Part shown: one piece after another, positions 23,607 through 35,045 of the stretch | Numbering within the stretch: the first letter of the stretch is position 1 | Layout of the letters: the number at the start of each line of letters is the position of its first letter | NCBI GenBank assembly: GCA_905331475.1 | Contig: CAJNYU010002677.1 | Coordinates: 62,001-126,000 of the forward strand | From: Rotaria socialis | Taxonomy: Eukaryota > Rotifera > Eurotatoria > Philodinida > Philodinidae | Reading direction: 5' to 3' | DNA length: 64,000 nucleotides | Made by a program: the position numbers and the translations under genes | The notes under the pieces: model-generated | The model's database searches: none | Told to the model about the DNA's origin: nothing | What the model saw: the letters and a program-made list of their open reading frames with translations, nothing else

Positions 23607-24528
23607 TTTAATTATGTATTGCCCTTTCTGGTAGTTTTACAAATTTCAAATTTTAGCCTTCTAATATATCACTATTCAGCTTCTAGTGTCTACAATGAAA
23701 GAGAATGTCACGCTCTATTACGCTATGCATTTGATTTTGAAGTGATTTGTGTTCTATTCAAATATGGACGAGAAATTGGAAAAAAAGAAGACAACAATTC
23801 TTTATAGAGCAATTTGAGGAGAAAAATATTTTCAATGTGCAAGAATTCTTTTTAACAGAAGGATATAGTGCAAGATGTTCGTATATGAATTTGTAGAGAA
23901 TTTTAAGTACTATCAAACTATGAAGTTAGTTTCCGGAAAACGCTAGTTTTCAGTGATAAAATAATAAAAATATCGGATAGTTCAATTTTTTACAGGCGGA
24001 AAATTTTGATGAAAATGTTAAGACTTTTTCTAATCCGAAATTTAATCTGCCAAACTTTTGAGAACATCATTCGATACATTTTGATGCGCTCTTGCAAATG
24101 AGACCACTTTCAAAGGATTCGAACTCACTGATCTGTCTAAGTTGTCCAAAATGCGCGGGCACGCTTTCTGAAAATCAAATATGGTTTCAATCAAAAATTA
24201 TTCCTGGATGTGGTACTTTTATGGCTATCAAAAGATAGGCCGTAATCGACAATATCTTTGGGTAAAAAAATCTCAGCAATAACTATTATAATTTGGGAGA
24301 AAATGAAAATTTACTGATAAGTACTGCAATAAAAAAAAATCTGATTTTGATCCAGTACCCATACTATCAAGTCGTATATCTCGAGAACGGCTCATCCGTT
24401 TGAGCTGAAATTTTAGGCTTATTCCTAACTTGAATGTAGATATCTGCTGAGAAAATATCAGCCAAATTGGTGAGATCGGTTGTGCAATGGTGGTCGTAGC
24501 TTACGTGCAATGCCTGATAGTAGACACT
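23607..24528. other. intergenic region, no gene recognised
   Basis: It should contain the missing 5' exon(s) of the NHL gene if that gene is complete, but no convincing exon or membrane segment was found on the minus strand. Confidence 0.4.
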
Positions 24529-25994
24529 TCACATCCTACGAGTTTTCATTTCTGTAAGGCGGCTGTGAGGATCTCGTGAAAGAAGATGATTCAGGGACAA
24601 ACCTCTATTAAAATAAAATGCTTCCCCCAAACATGAATTGAGCCAAGGTCTTTGTCGTTTCGATGACCTTTCTAATAATTCCTTTTGTACCCTGTGCATA
24701 ACTTCTTCAAGTATTAAATTAGGCGTTACCAAATGATTCAGCAACGCTGATGTAAAGAAGCTGTTTTCACCTGCGTCAGAACCAAACGAGACTGTGCCAG
24801 GATCAGACGAAAATATTAAAGCGAATTGTGATCCAGTAGGCAGACAAACATTAGATGTTAACGCTTTCCCATATGCTGGTTCGGAACATTCTTCTGCATT
24901 GGCACCCGTCGTTTTCCAAGTATTATTGTCTTTATCAGCGCGACACGCATCCAAAATGATAACATTTAAAATACTATCACCGCTTCGATTTAACTTTCTT
25001 AACATGGTATCCAGACATATACAGTCGAATTCGGGATCACACACTTGCCCAATAGGCACTAAATAATTCTTACCCTAAAAAGAAACAATTAAGAGGAACT
25101 TTTCTGTCATATTTGTAAACTTTCCAGTCGCCAGTAATAGCATAATATCCATAGCTCTCTTTCAAAATGCTCGTTGTTGCAGATATATTGATTTTCAACA
25201 AGTGCTCCGCTTTATTCATTCCTATAATTTTCTAGCTGTCGACGCATTCTGTATAGATGAAGATTATATTCAAATTCAGGATGCCAAACATCAATCTCTT
25301 CTACGATTAGTTAAGAAAAATCAACTAGAGCAAAATGTCACAATATTCGATGAGTGTTATGAAATCGAATACATCATACGTTATAATCAACATCTGTACA
25401 GCACGATGATGTTGTCCCTGATTTTTGACAGCTGTTAAATACTACGGTCAAATCTAGACTTTCACGGACAAAAGAAATTTTAAACAATTGAAAACTTCTG
25501 AAAATAATAACATGCTTTGATATTTACTACTATTCCGTAAGTCGCTACAATAAAATTTTGTGGTCTTCATTTTCTGGAGACTAAAACTTTTGGTAATTTC
25601 TAGCGTCAAAAAACTTTCACGAAACTCAGTCAGAATTGCTGCACATCCTATTCTCCCAATACATTATTCACACTTCTTACATGTTGTTCCATGCCATGTC
25701 CAGAGAAATAGATCAATATGCAATCGCCATTCTTAATTTTGGAACAAAAATCTCTAAAAGCACAATCCATTTCCGGCTTTTTTGAATTATGGAACTGTGT
25801 ACAAGTGAATCCTAGAATATCATAGAAAGATTTTCAAAATAATTTTCTCACATCTATAATATTAGTAACAAATACAAACCTACACTTTGTAATTTGGATA
25901 CCATGTCCCTTGCATCCTTAACACAACTATTTAATTGTTTGTCGCCTCCGTAGTCATCGTTGCCAAAAATTAAAGCCAATCGCCGTCGAGACAT
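24529..25994 (-). CDS. caspase-like (peptidase C14) protein
   Basis: Three exons on the minus strand join in phase: 25880-25994, 25681-25811, 24529-25074 (263 residues). The chosen ATG (25994) starts MSRRRLALIFGNDDYG and follows an acceptor, so the leader is likely spliced. The p20-type fold is clear: ALIFGNDDYGGDKQLNSCVKDA, catalytic His in LIYFSGHGME, GKNYLVPIG, and catalytic Cys in VIILDACRADK. A p10-like part follows (FSSDPGTVSFGSDAGENSFFTSALL). Acidic residues around the active Cys and the SGHG/DACR pair fit caspase/metacaspase-like cysteine peptidases. Short prodomain-less proteins of this type are frequent in bdelloids. Cleavage preference (Asp or Arg/Lys) cannot be told here. The second intron (25075-25680) is long for this region. 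Confidence 0.88.
25202..25438 (+). other. unassigned reading frame antisense in the caspase-like gene intron
   Basis: A 78-residue frame with coding-like composition (FLAVDAFCIDEDYIQIQDAK...) and no recognised family. It lies within the 606-bp intron. It may be a gene fragment carried in with an insertion, or chance. Confidence 0.2.
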
Positions 25995-26170
25995 TTCGAG
26001 TCTTTCACTAAATCTAAAATGTTGTAAAACAAATTGTACTCGCATGTATTTATCACGCTTGTTGTGCAACAAAATTAATAAGTAACTAAGACTGTAAATA
26101 TCCTTCACTGTAAAATATTACCGGATGTTAATACACGAAAGCACCATTTTTGACACTTCAATAAACAGGA

Positions 26171-26237
26171 AAAGGGTGTGGGTGAGGGTGCGGGCTTAAT
26201 GTGTGTATATAATCATTCGCCCTGACCACACCCTTTA
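26171..26237. repeat. telomere-like GTGTGGG hairpin (copy 3)
   Basis: AAAGGGTGTGGGTGAGGGTG faces CCACACCCTTT across about 35 bases. Same size class (67 bp) as the other copies but without CTTGAG at the ends. Confidence 0.75.
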
Positions 26238-28300
26238 CTTCTCCCGCATTTTTCTTCCTACGCTAAAAATTTCAGGTCACTATGTCTTTCCGGTCCGAAT
26301 TTATTCAAAGAGAGGGATAGTATCTTATTTTTTGATTTGCGATAAACTAACGGATCTAGTGAAATAAACAACATTTGCTAGCTTGCTCCAAAATCGGTCG
26401 AACGATATTTGCCTGGCTCACTTTTCAATGCTGAAATTGATTTAGCCAGGTAAAAAATATTTAACCGATTGTAAACAGACAGAATTCTTCGTTTCCCGGA
26501 CGATCTAGTAACTTCGACTTTTCTCTAGTGTTTTGTATTTTGAAGGTTTTGTGCTGAAAGCTTGACTTAATAACTTTTAAAGCCTGTCATTCTAGTTCAG
26601 CGTTCGGAGCTCTATCCAAAATGGTACCACCCAAACAAGTTTATTTGGTGCGCTCTACTTTAGTATTATTCGCACTTAAGGTTACTGCACACGAAAACTG
26701 CATCTCAAATTGACGTGCTCAACGGCAATTAAAACAGTGTGGAGGGGGCCATCAAGCTATCACTGCGTGTTGCAACCTATTTGTGAGCCTGATTGTGTGT
26801 GGATTCCTTGTTTTGAATCAAACAAATAAGACAAGAAATAATTGACTAGAATTACAAAGCTTAGCAGGAGACCTAAAGAAAAGAAAAGAAAACTTTCACA
26901 TAGCTTTTACACCTGATTCAATCGACCCTTTTCCCGAAAAACCACAGACATAGGACGATAAGCTGAAATTCTTCAACTTTGGGAGCTTAGTTCAAAATAG
27001 TTGCTAGTAACTTCGAAATGAAACATTTGAAATCTAATTACATAGATTTCAAATTCTCAGCACTTTGTCAGAGTAGAAAAATCGGAAATGAATGGGTTTC
27101 TATCATGCCTCTGTCAACATTTCTTAGTATTCTTTGAACGGAATGCCGAAAAGTAGCCAAGAAAGGAGCTGTCTCCTGAGATGAAAAGACTTTTGCGCTC
27201 ACTTACCCTTTTTGGATTAATTCAGCTATCTGGAGACTTAGAGTAATACTCTCTTCGTTTATGTACTCATTTAGTATTTATGGTTTCGTTTCTATGTCTC
27301 GTTTATTGCGATTTTGATTGCATGTTTTTTTATGGCTAACTACGCTTATCTGCAAGGTTTATCATAATTGCTCTTTAATAAATACCTTTTTATGCTACTA
27401 TACTCCACTTTCTTTGCAGAAAGTGAAGTATGATAGCAAGTAGAAGCCAAACATTCGTTTATACGAAGCGAACGAAACTCCGCATCCTTAACTCTTCCTT
27501 GTCTGCCAGTCCTATAGTCAGAAATTTTCTAAGGAGGGAGACCGAATTTTTAAGGGCAGGACGCGGCGCATCATGATCAACATCGTTTTCGGTAGCGCAA
27601 AAATTGTTTCCCCGTACCCCTCTTCAGGAAAGCTTTTACATACGGGGGAGGGACGCCCCCTGTAAAGTATCGGAAGTTTTAATCAAATTTCGGATTCAGG
27701 TTGAACCAATGTGAATCTTCCTATCTCCAATCGAAGAAAAGAGCTGCTTTGTTTTGGATCAAAGCAAGTTCTGCATTGTTCACGTTCGATACTTGAAGGA
27801 CGAGCGATCCTGCGTTGCCTCTGAATTGGCCAATATCAAATATGTGATTTGGGTGCGGGTGTCGGTGTAGATGTGCGCGTAGGCATATGTTCTAATTTGT
27901 GTCTGGGCGTTTTGGGGGTGGGCGTGGGTGAGGGTGTGGATTTTGGTTAGATTAGAGTCCTTCTTTCGCGACACGTTCATCGGCTATTTATTTCAAATGA
28001 AAATTTATGCGGTCTATTTGGAAAAAAGGGAGAAACAAACAGCAGAGAATCGGAGAGAAGGATATACGTTTGTATTCTAGGTTGTGAAGGCGATGTTTTT
28101 TGGTGCTCGTTATGTTTTTTCTTGGAATGATTAACATCGGTGCAAGAATCACTGAATGCTACACCCGGAACGTGAATCATCACGTTGATCGTGACGGCCG
28201 TCATAAGTTCCAGAATCTCTACAATCTGGCCTACCACAATCTTGCTTGGTTTTTTCGGTCTTGTATTCACATGAACCAAGTGGATGATAGGTGAATTCTA
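26238..28300. other. gene-free stretch
   Basis: No supported gene. A small hairpin surrounds 27401-27428 (CCACTTTCTTT/AAAGTG). GT-rich sequence begins near 27850. Confidence 0.4.
27850..27940. repeat. GT-rich telomere-like tract, diverged
   Basis: Repeated GGGTGCGGGTGTCGGTGTAG and GGGGGTGGGCGTGGGTGAGG blocks on the plus strand with no inverse arm nearby. It looks like decayed GTGTGGG array. Confidence 0.6.
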
Positions 28301-28378
28301 GTCGGGGATGGCGTAGTGGTTCTATGCATATGATTATTATTAATCAGACATGTGAAGGCTCGATCCCTTCCCCCGGCA
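28301..28378 (+). other. tRNA-like sequence (tRNA pseudogene or SINE head)
   Basis: The acceptor stem GTCGGGG/CCCCGGC pairs over 7 bp. The D arm GCGT..ATGC pairs over 4 bp. The T arm GAAGG-CTCGATC-CCTTC has a perfect 5-bp stem and 7-base loop. The A box (TGGCGTAGTGG) and B box (GGCTCGATCCC) are good. The anticodon arm is abnormal: the best 5-bp stem (TGATT/AATCA) encloses only six bases and leaves extra linker, so no anticodon is assigned. This points to a decayed tRNA or a tRNA-derived SINE, though an odd functional tRNA is not excluded. Confidence 0.5.
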
Positions 28379-28527
28379 CGGTGTCTTCGGTGTCAAGATA
28401 TACGGTATCGGAAGAATAAACAAAGGAAGAACACTACTGCGCGCCAATTTCGCCATCACTGTCTCGATTTCGACTTTCGTTCTGTTGTTTACGTTTTTAC
28501 GTTTCTCTTCCTTATCATCCTTTCTCT

Positions 28528-28785
28528 GGGGTGTGGGTGTGGGTGTGAGTGTAGACGTGATTTTGCTTGTGTGTGGATGTAGGTGTTGGATTTAGTGTGG
28601 TTTGGGTTTAAGTGTCAGAGTTGGGATGGGTGCGGATGTGGGTTTGGCTACCCGTTAGGTGGTAGGTTTGTGGGTATTTTTGTATGGGTGTGAGTGTAGC
28701 TGTGGGTGTTTCTGTCAGTGTGGGTTCGATTGAGGGTGTGCGTGTGGGTATCAGCTAGGATATCACCCACACCCACCACAAATTC
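28528..28785. repeat. long degenerate GTGTGGG tract ending in inverted CCCACACCC
   Basis: It starts GGGGTGTGGGTGTGGGTGTG and drifts through about 200 bases of GT-rich sequence. It ends with GGGTGTGCGTGTGGGTATC facing ATCACCCACACCCACC (28768-28783). This is the longest telomere-like tract in the window. Confidence 0.75.
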
Positions 28786-29724
28786 TGCACCTGTCATCTT
28801 GGTAATGGATACATATTTTTCGGTGAAACTTGAAAATTATCGATGAAATTCAACCTACACCATTATTACACTTAAAAAGCTGACATATCACTTACACCAG
28901 CTAAATGCTACGGGGTGCTAGGAGGCAAATGCCACTTTTTTTTGCAAAATTTGATCACAAAACATTTCTCGCAAAAATTCTCGTTTAGACTGCAATAGCA
29001 TGCACGATAAGTTTGACGTTGATCCGATGCATGGAAGCTGAGATCCAAGGTACACAAATATGCTAAATTCAACTGGATTACCTATATAGGGTGCTAAACT
29101 ATCGATTGAGCTGAACCGCTGGATATTAATGTTGAATGGGCCAAGGAATATTTTTGGTAATGTAAGAAAAAAGAAATTTTGATGTTGAAATATTAAAAAA
29201 TCACATTTCGTAAAAACATTTTCTATGTATTTTGCATGGATTGTTCCTATTGGGAACATTTTTTAGCTGACTGTTGTTATTAAGTACAGTGCTCCTAATT
29301 CCAACAGAGAGGTCATTTTTTCTCAGGTAAATATCTCAGTCAAAGTAACTAGAAAAACCCTCAACGGCTAGATTAAAACTCCTTAATTAATAAGGGACAT
29401 TTTTGTCATTGAAGTGTTTCAAAATTTTAAATTTTTTATAATAAAATAGTTGATTTAAAATGTTTTCTTTCCTTCCATGTATTTTACATGTAGTGTTGTT
29501 ATTAGGAACTAGCCCCCTAATAACAACAAATTCAATTTCTTTGATTGTACCGCTAATTATTCAACTAATTTTCAAGATATTGAAATAATTTTTACATCAT
29601 TATATTCAGCAGACATTTCTCTACTCATATATATAAAAATATCTATATTTTCGTGTAAAATAGCTTAGAAAACAAATGTGCATTTTAAGTGCCAAAAAAA
29701 GTGTTGTTATTAGGGATATTGACT
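28786..29724. other. non-coding stretch with three boundaries of a diverged tandem repeat
   Basis: The motif TGTTGTTATTARG occurs at 29272, 29494 and 29702 (spacing about 222 and 208). Each is followed within 25 bases by a CCTAAT..CAACA-like inverse at the first two sites. A frame on the minus strand (28918-29259) has no recognised domain. Confidence 0.5.
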
Positions 29725-31195
29725 GTATAGAAAAAGAAACGAACAAAGAAAAAAAAATTCACAAGTCTTATTGGATAGAAAATCGTTGAACACGATGATT
29801 ACCCACATCGGCGACATAGAGATTATCATGTCGATCGAAAGACAAACCAAAGGGGTAGTTGAACTGATTTGCATCTGCTCCTCGAACATTTCCACCCACA
29901 ATTACAGTGCCTTGTTTCTTGTCTCCTTGAGTCCAACGCACTACACGGTCATTCCGCGAGTCTGCTACATAGAGTGTACCCAACGTATCAACGAAGAGTC
30001 CATTAAGAGAATTCGATTGTGTCAGAGCATTCCCTCTGCCTTGTCCTCAAGCGACCACAATACCTTCTTTTGTACCTTTGTTCCATTTCATTACACGATA
30101 AGTCCAGCTGTCTGACACGTAGGCATGCTGTTGTCGATCGACAAAGAGGTATGTCGGGTAGTCGAGTTGATTGAAGCCCGCACCTTTGCCATTGCCACCA
30201 GCTACGAGAGTGCCATTCTTTTCCCCCAATTGATAACGTCTTACTTCATGTTTTATGACGTCAGAGACGTAGAGATATCTCTGCGTCACAAATAATGAGA
30301 CTATCAGCCTCTTTATTAATTAATACACCAGTTGGTCGATCCAATTGATGCAATCCATTTCCTTCGCCTTTGCCACCAGCAACAACTTGTCCATTCGTTG
30401 TATCACCGTTCTTCCATTGAATGATGCGATGATTCGACCTGTCAACAATAACCACTGTTTGATCATGATCAATAACAAAGAGACCATGAGACCAGTTGAG
30501 TTGATTAGTGGCATCATCTTCCCCGTGACCTCCAGCAATAGTCACTCCGTTCTGTGTCCACGTGGTATTAGCAGGAATATTAACTACAAGAGAAAGAGTA
30601 AGAATAAAGGAGATCTCTCTCTCTCTCTCTCTCGAATAGCTTATCCAGTAGCACATGCAATAATTTCGAAAGTTTCGAGTAAAATTCTTTGAATAGATCA
30701 TGTTTTTTAGAATTTCAAGAAAATTTCCCACCAGAAAGAAGTTTTCTGTATTGGAAGATTATTCTATAGAAATGAAATTCTCTTATGGTGATGATAAGTC
30801 TATATAAGGAAACGACTCGAGATAAATGAATGAAAAAATTATATTAAAAGAATTATTGGACAAGATTACACTAAAGTAGTTGTGTGATCAATCACACATA
30901 TACCATATCGTTCTCTCTCAAGTGTATTTGAATTCTATTTTGTAGAAAATCAAACTTAAATAATTATGCAGGAACATATAATTACATTATTTTCTTTACT
31001 TTTGTTTTTGTTTTGTCTTGTTAACATAAGCAGACATTAAAAAGCGTGCGATTCTCTGTTTCGATTTTGAGGTCCTCAGCAACGATTGGATATCTATTTT
31101 TAAGTCCTCAAGAAAGTTAACTAGTTTACATCCATCGGAGTTTCAAGGGATGAACACTATTTTTTTTTCTTTTGTGAAAATTATTTAGCTAAATT
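29725..31195. repeat. segmental duplication, copy B
   Basis: A direct-orientation copy of 20388-21845, about 9.3 kb away. The copy ends about 90 bp before the mariner element. Confidence 0.85.
29768..30583 (-). pseudogene. NHL-repeat pseudogene (broken duplicate of the gene at 20428)
   Basis: It is collinear with the large NHL exon of copy A, including the same acceptor (exon edge 30583) and a similar end (RVQRFSIQ). A glycine codon of a blade loop has become TGA at 30047-30049. A net 101-bp deletion around 30285-30292 removes part of a blade and shifts the frame. The micro-exons of copy A are not present upstream; duplicated intron sequence stops near 31195. Hence a 5'-truncated, non-functional copy. 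Confidence 0.9.
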
Positions 31196-31285
31196 ATATA
31201 AGAGTGATATTTGTAGAACGTATCTAATATTAAGCGATTAAATTAAGAACGAATATTGCATTATGAATCTTTGTGTAGATACTTA

Positions 31286-32580
31286 GGGCATATCAAAAGT
31301 AGTGGTGTTGGTATTATATGGACCCTATGGAACGCTCAAATCAAACTTTTCCCTATATGTACTTGTAGAGGAAACAGTGCTCTATATTTCTTCAATGAGT
31401 CATCATTTACCAGTGGCTATTATTATATGAGAAAAATTCAATAGAAACTGTACACCCATTTTTAGATGAATAAAGAGCAGATTCGTGCCTATATTAAAGT
31501 GCGTACGGCACTTAATATGCAGCCGAAATCCATCTTTGACGATTTATGTACAGCTTTGAGGGACCAAGTTCCATCTTACAATACAGTTGTAAGATGGTCA
31601 AAATTATGTCGGGAAGGTCGGGAAGAAGTTGAAGATGAACCACTGCCTGGTAGGCCTGTAGCCGAGACAACATCCGACAATATTGAAAAAGTTCGTCACC
31701 TTATTGATAATGATCCTTATCTTACTATTGATGAAATACAAGTCGAAACTGGGCTCAGTCACGGTACCGCCCAGAGAATTGTTTCTGACTATCTCAAGCT
31801 GAAAAAAAATTACCGATCGCTGGATACCCAACCAGTTGACCGATTCTCAACGAACTGAACGTGTTCGAATATGTCAAGAAAATTTAGCAAAATTTAATCA
31901 AGGAACCTGGTGGTTATGTGACGTAGTGACAGGCGACGAGTCATGGTTTATCACAAACAACTTGGTCGAAAGTCGTCCAATGCTGCGTGGGCAGCAAGTG
32001 GAGAAACTCCGCTAACTGTAGTTCGACGCAGTCATTTCGCTCCAAAAACGTTATTTTGTATCTTCTTCAAGACCACCGTCCCTGTTTTAATCCATCATGT
32101 GGAAAGAGGGCAAACTATTGATCATGACTATTACATCAATAATTGTTTACAACCCCTTGTCAACGAAATCCAAAAGCAAAGACCGTCATCGGGTACACAT
32201 GCAATTAAAATTCATCACGATAATGCGAGACCCCATGTTCATAAAGATGTTTCTACTTATCTCGAATCACAAGGCATCATGAAAATGTTACAACCACCGA
32301 ATTCTCCGGACCTCACACCGTGCGATTTTTTGGTTATTCGACTTGATCAAACAAAGTCTAACAGATCCAAGAAGCTCAGTATCATTGCATCGTGCCGTAA
32401 CCAAAGTCATGTTTTCGATTAACGAAGATGAGTACAAAAACCTTTTGATAAATGGATTGAACGGATGAAATTATGTGTGTGTAACCATGGGGGCTACTTC
32501 AAACATTTGATGAAATAAAAACTTGATTAGCTCTATCTTGAACAGTTTTATCCTCAAAAAACTTTACTTTTGGTATGCCC
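31286..32580 (+). mobile_element. mariner-family (DD34D) DNA transposon, decayed
   Basis: 1295 bp, the usual mariner size. The terminal inverted repeat GGGCATAYCAAAAGTA is flanked by TA on both sides (31284-31285 and 32581-32582), the expected target duplication. The inner transposase is frameshifted (separate entry), so the copy is probably immobile alone. Near-identical ends suggest fairly recent insertion. Confidence 0.92.
31466..32518 (+). pseudogene. mariner transposase, frameshifted
   Basis: The N-terminal helix-turn-helix part (MNKEQIRAYIKVRTAL... LPGRPVAETTSDNIEKV) is followed by the catalytic core: VTGDESWF (first Asp), IHHDNARPHVHKD (second Asp) and NSPDLTPCDF (third Asp), with 34 residues between the second and third. 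At least four frame changes are visible: in the A-run near 31802-31809, near 31943, in the T-run near 32325-32330 and near 32444. The end is GGYFKHLMK. Frame changes at homopolymers could partly be sequencing errors, but the others indicate decay. Confidence 0.88.
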
Positions 32581-32582
32581 TA

Positions 32583-35045
32583 AGTAAAATAGATAAATGA
32601 GCACTTTAAATATCGTTTTAGCGCAAAAGTGATAATTGCCTCTCGATGAGCTACCTCATTGTTTTGATATTCTGTAGAATAATTAATGTGGTGCGAAGCA
32701 CAGCATTCATGTAGTCCGTGGCGAGTTTTTTTTGTTTCTTTCTAACTTGAGTACGTACAAAAGTTCTCATTAAGTGACGCGATGATCTAGAGTACCGTAA
32801 ATGATAGAAAATCCATTCAGACTAGATATGAAAGTATCGAGATCGAACTTGTTACATATTTTTTCAGATCATCAATCTAAAATTCTGCCCACTCACAAAT
32901 GTTGTTCCAAAATGACGAAAATGAAAGGAATTTGTCGTTTTCAAAATTCGATTTGATTAAAATGATGTAATGAAAAAATATTAGCCACTAGTCTATTCAT
33001 TCACAGCTAAAACTACATAACAAATCATAGATATATTTAAATGTTCAATCGAAATCGTTCTATAGGAGCACGCTCATAAGCCTTGATAGAGTTCTCGTAG
33101 CGATAGATTCGACAATAGCTGCTCTGAGTGTATTTTAAATTTCAATCATCTGCTCCATTCAAATCTTTTTTGTTTTTTTTATTACAACTGCTGAAGACAG
33201 GAAAGGGTGTAATATTCCAAGCGAATATGAAACTTCCGTTTTTGATAATATCTTCGTGAACAATATTCTGCAGATAGCGTGACAATGTGATTCTAGAAGT
33301 GCTTACTTATATGGCGCTTAGTTGAATTGAACATTAGGGAGTAATAGATTAAAAAAGGCATAACAAGATAGAGAAAGCCATCGTGTGCGTAGTGGGCGTA
33401 CTGCGTCCTCACAGTGATAGAAATAGATATCGAGTGTCGTTTATTTTGTAGAATGAATTGTTCTAGTCATGCCATGTACTAAGTAGCTCTGATTTGCGTG
33501 CAAATCATCATTAAGTATTAAAGTGACATTTGCTTTGTTGGCTAGTTCGGTAGGATATTTTTTATTACAATTCCAATCATGAATGAAGCAAAAAATAAAA
33601 TTGTTCGTGTATGCCGGTTACGACCACATGGGAATCAACTCATTACATTTGTTGGTAGTGGAGGATTTTTTTAGACTCAATTCTCATTTATGTAACATGC
33701 CGGGTGTGTCCCAAGCTTCAGACATGAGTTGAAAATGTTGAGTATCATCGAGAGAGTGTTAACTCATCAATAATTAATTAGAAGAGGACGCTAAAGTGTC
33801 GGTGTTAAGCTAACACTTTTCAACCTTCTAGTTGTGAAATCTAATCGATATGGTTCATAGGAATAATTTTACAGCTGTACTTCAAAGCGAAAGTTAGGCG
33901 ATTTTTTTCTCATACCAAAATGTTGAGCATAAAGAAATCTGTATCCATTCGATTACATTGACTTTTTCGAAAACTTTTCTAGAAACAAAGCATACTTTTC
34001 AATAATTTCTTTTTAAGATGATCGCTTGTTATTGCTGCTACTGAGTTATCAGTCTGCTTGAATTCAACCGTCAAAATTCGATGATCGTATCTTCCTATTC
34101 AGCGCTGTTTATTTTAAAATATCTATATTGCTGCTATTCGTGATCGATAGTGACATCGAATTTTCAGAGAGGAACTTAATTATTTGAAGTATAATTTGTC
34201 AATTTCAAATGTAATAAACGACTGAAAGGCTCTGTTTATGATATATCAGACAAACTTGCATAAGAAGATATTTTTGAAAAGCATTTACCGTCTCCAATCA
34301 TTGTTTTATTTTAATTATTTAGGTAAACCTAAAAGCATAAAGGAAACAGAATTTGAAATCGTTGAAGTTCTATTACAGAATGCATTTTCGTAATTTACAG
34401 CATCCAAATCTTATTTCGTTTACATTTTTACTACTAACATTAAATGGTTTGTGCACAATAACACATCAAAATATGATATTGCCAGATAGTTTTGGCGATT
34501 TAGACATCACTATATTTATTGTATTACTTCATAGAATGATTAGACTTAAGTAAAATTTTATCGTTTTAATAAATTCTGATGTTGATGTCTATTCTTGAAA
34601 ACATACTTTTTCCGTCTGTCATAATTCATAAATATAAAAAAATTAATTTTCTTTACGTGTTATATAAGAATAGAAAAATAAAAGTGAATGCTTTCTTTGT
34701 CACGATGTGTCTGTTTAATATCTTTCTACTACGCTGGATCAGGTGTAACTAACGTTTACTAAAAACAATATTGCTTTTTGTCTAGGCTAATTTGATTGCA
34801 TGTTATACGGATGAAAACTGCCAGTTTACCAGCAATAATTGCTAAATGATTTCACTTTTATTCGGACTTTGGAAAAAGACATTCCATCTTCTAATAATAG
34901 ATTCATTCCATTGCTATTGATTCCCGTACCAAGCAAAATTATGTCAACACGAGATAGATTTTATTTAATCTCTTGCATTTATAATAACTAGTCACTGCAT
35001 TTTTGGATGACAGATGCACAATTAGGATATTAGGTATATATATAT
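32583..35045. other. gene-free stretch
   Basis: AT-rich; no gene recognised. A perfect 16-bp palindrome GATTTGCGTGCAAATC lies at 33492-33507. A short frame (34353-34553) has no support. Confidence 0.4.

Noticed and set aside
28918-29259. 113-residue minus-strand frame
   Set aside because: No motif, no splice sites in suitable places, and it borders the diverged tandem repeat.
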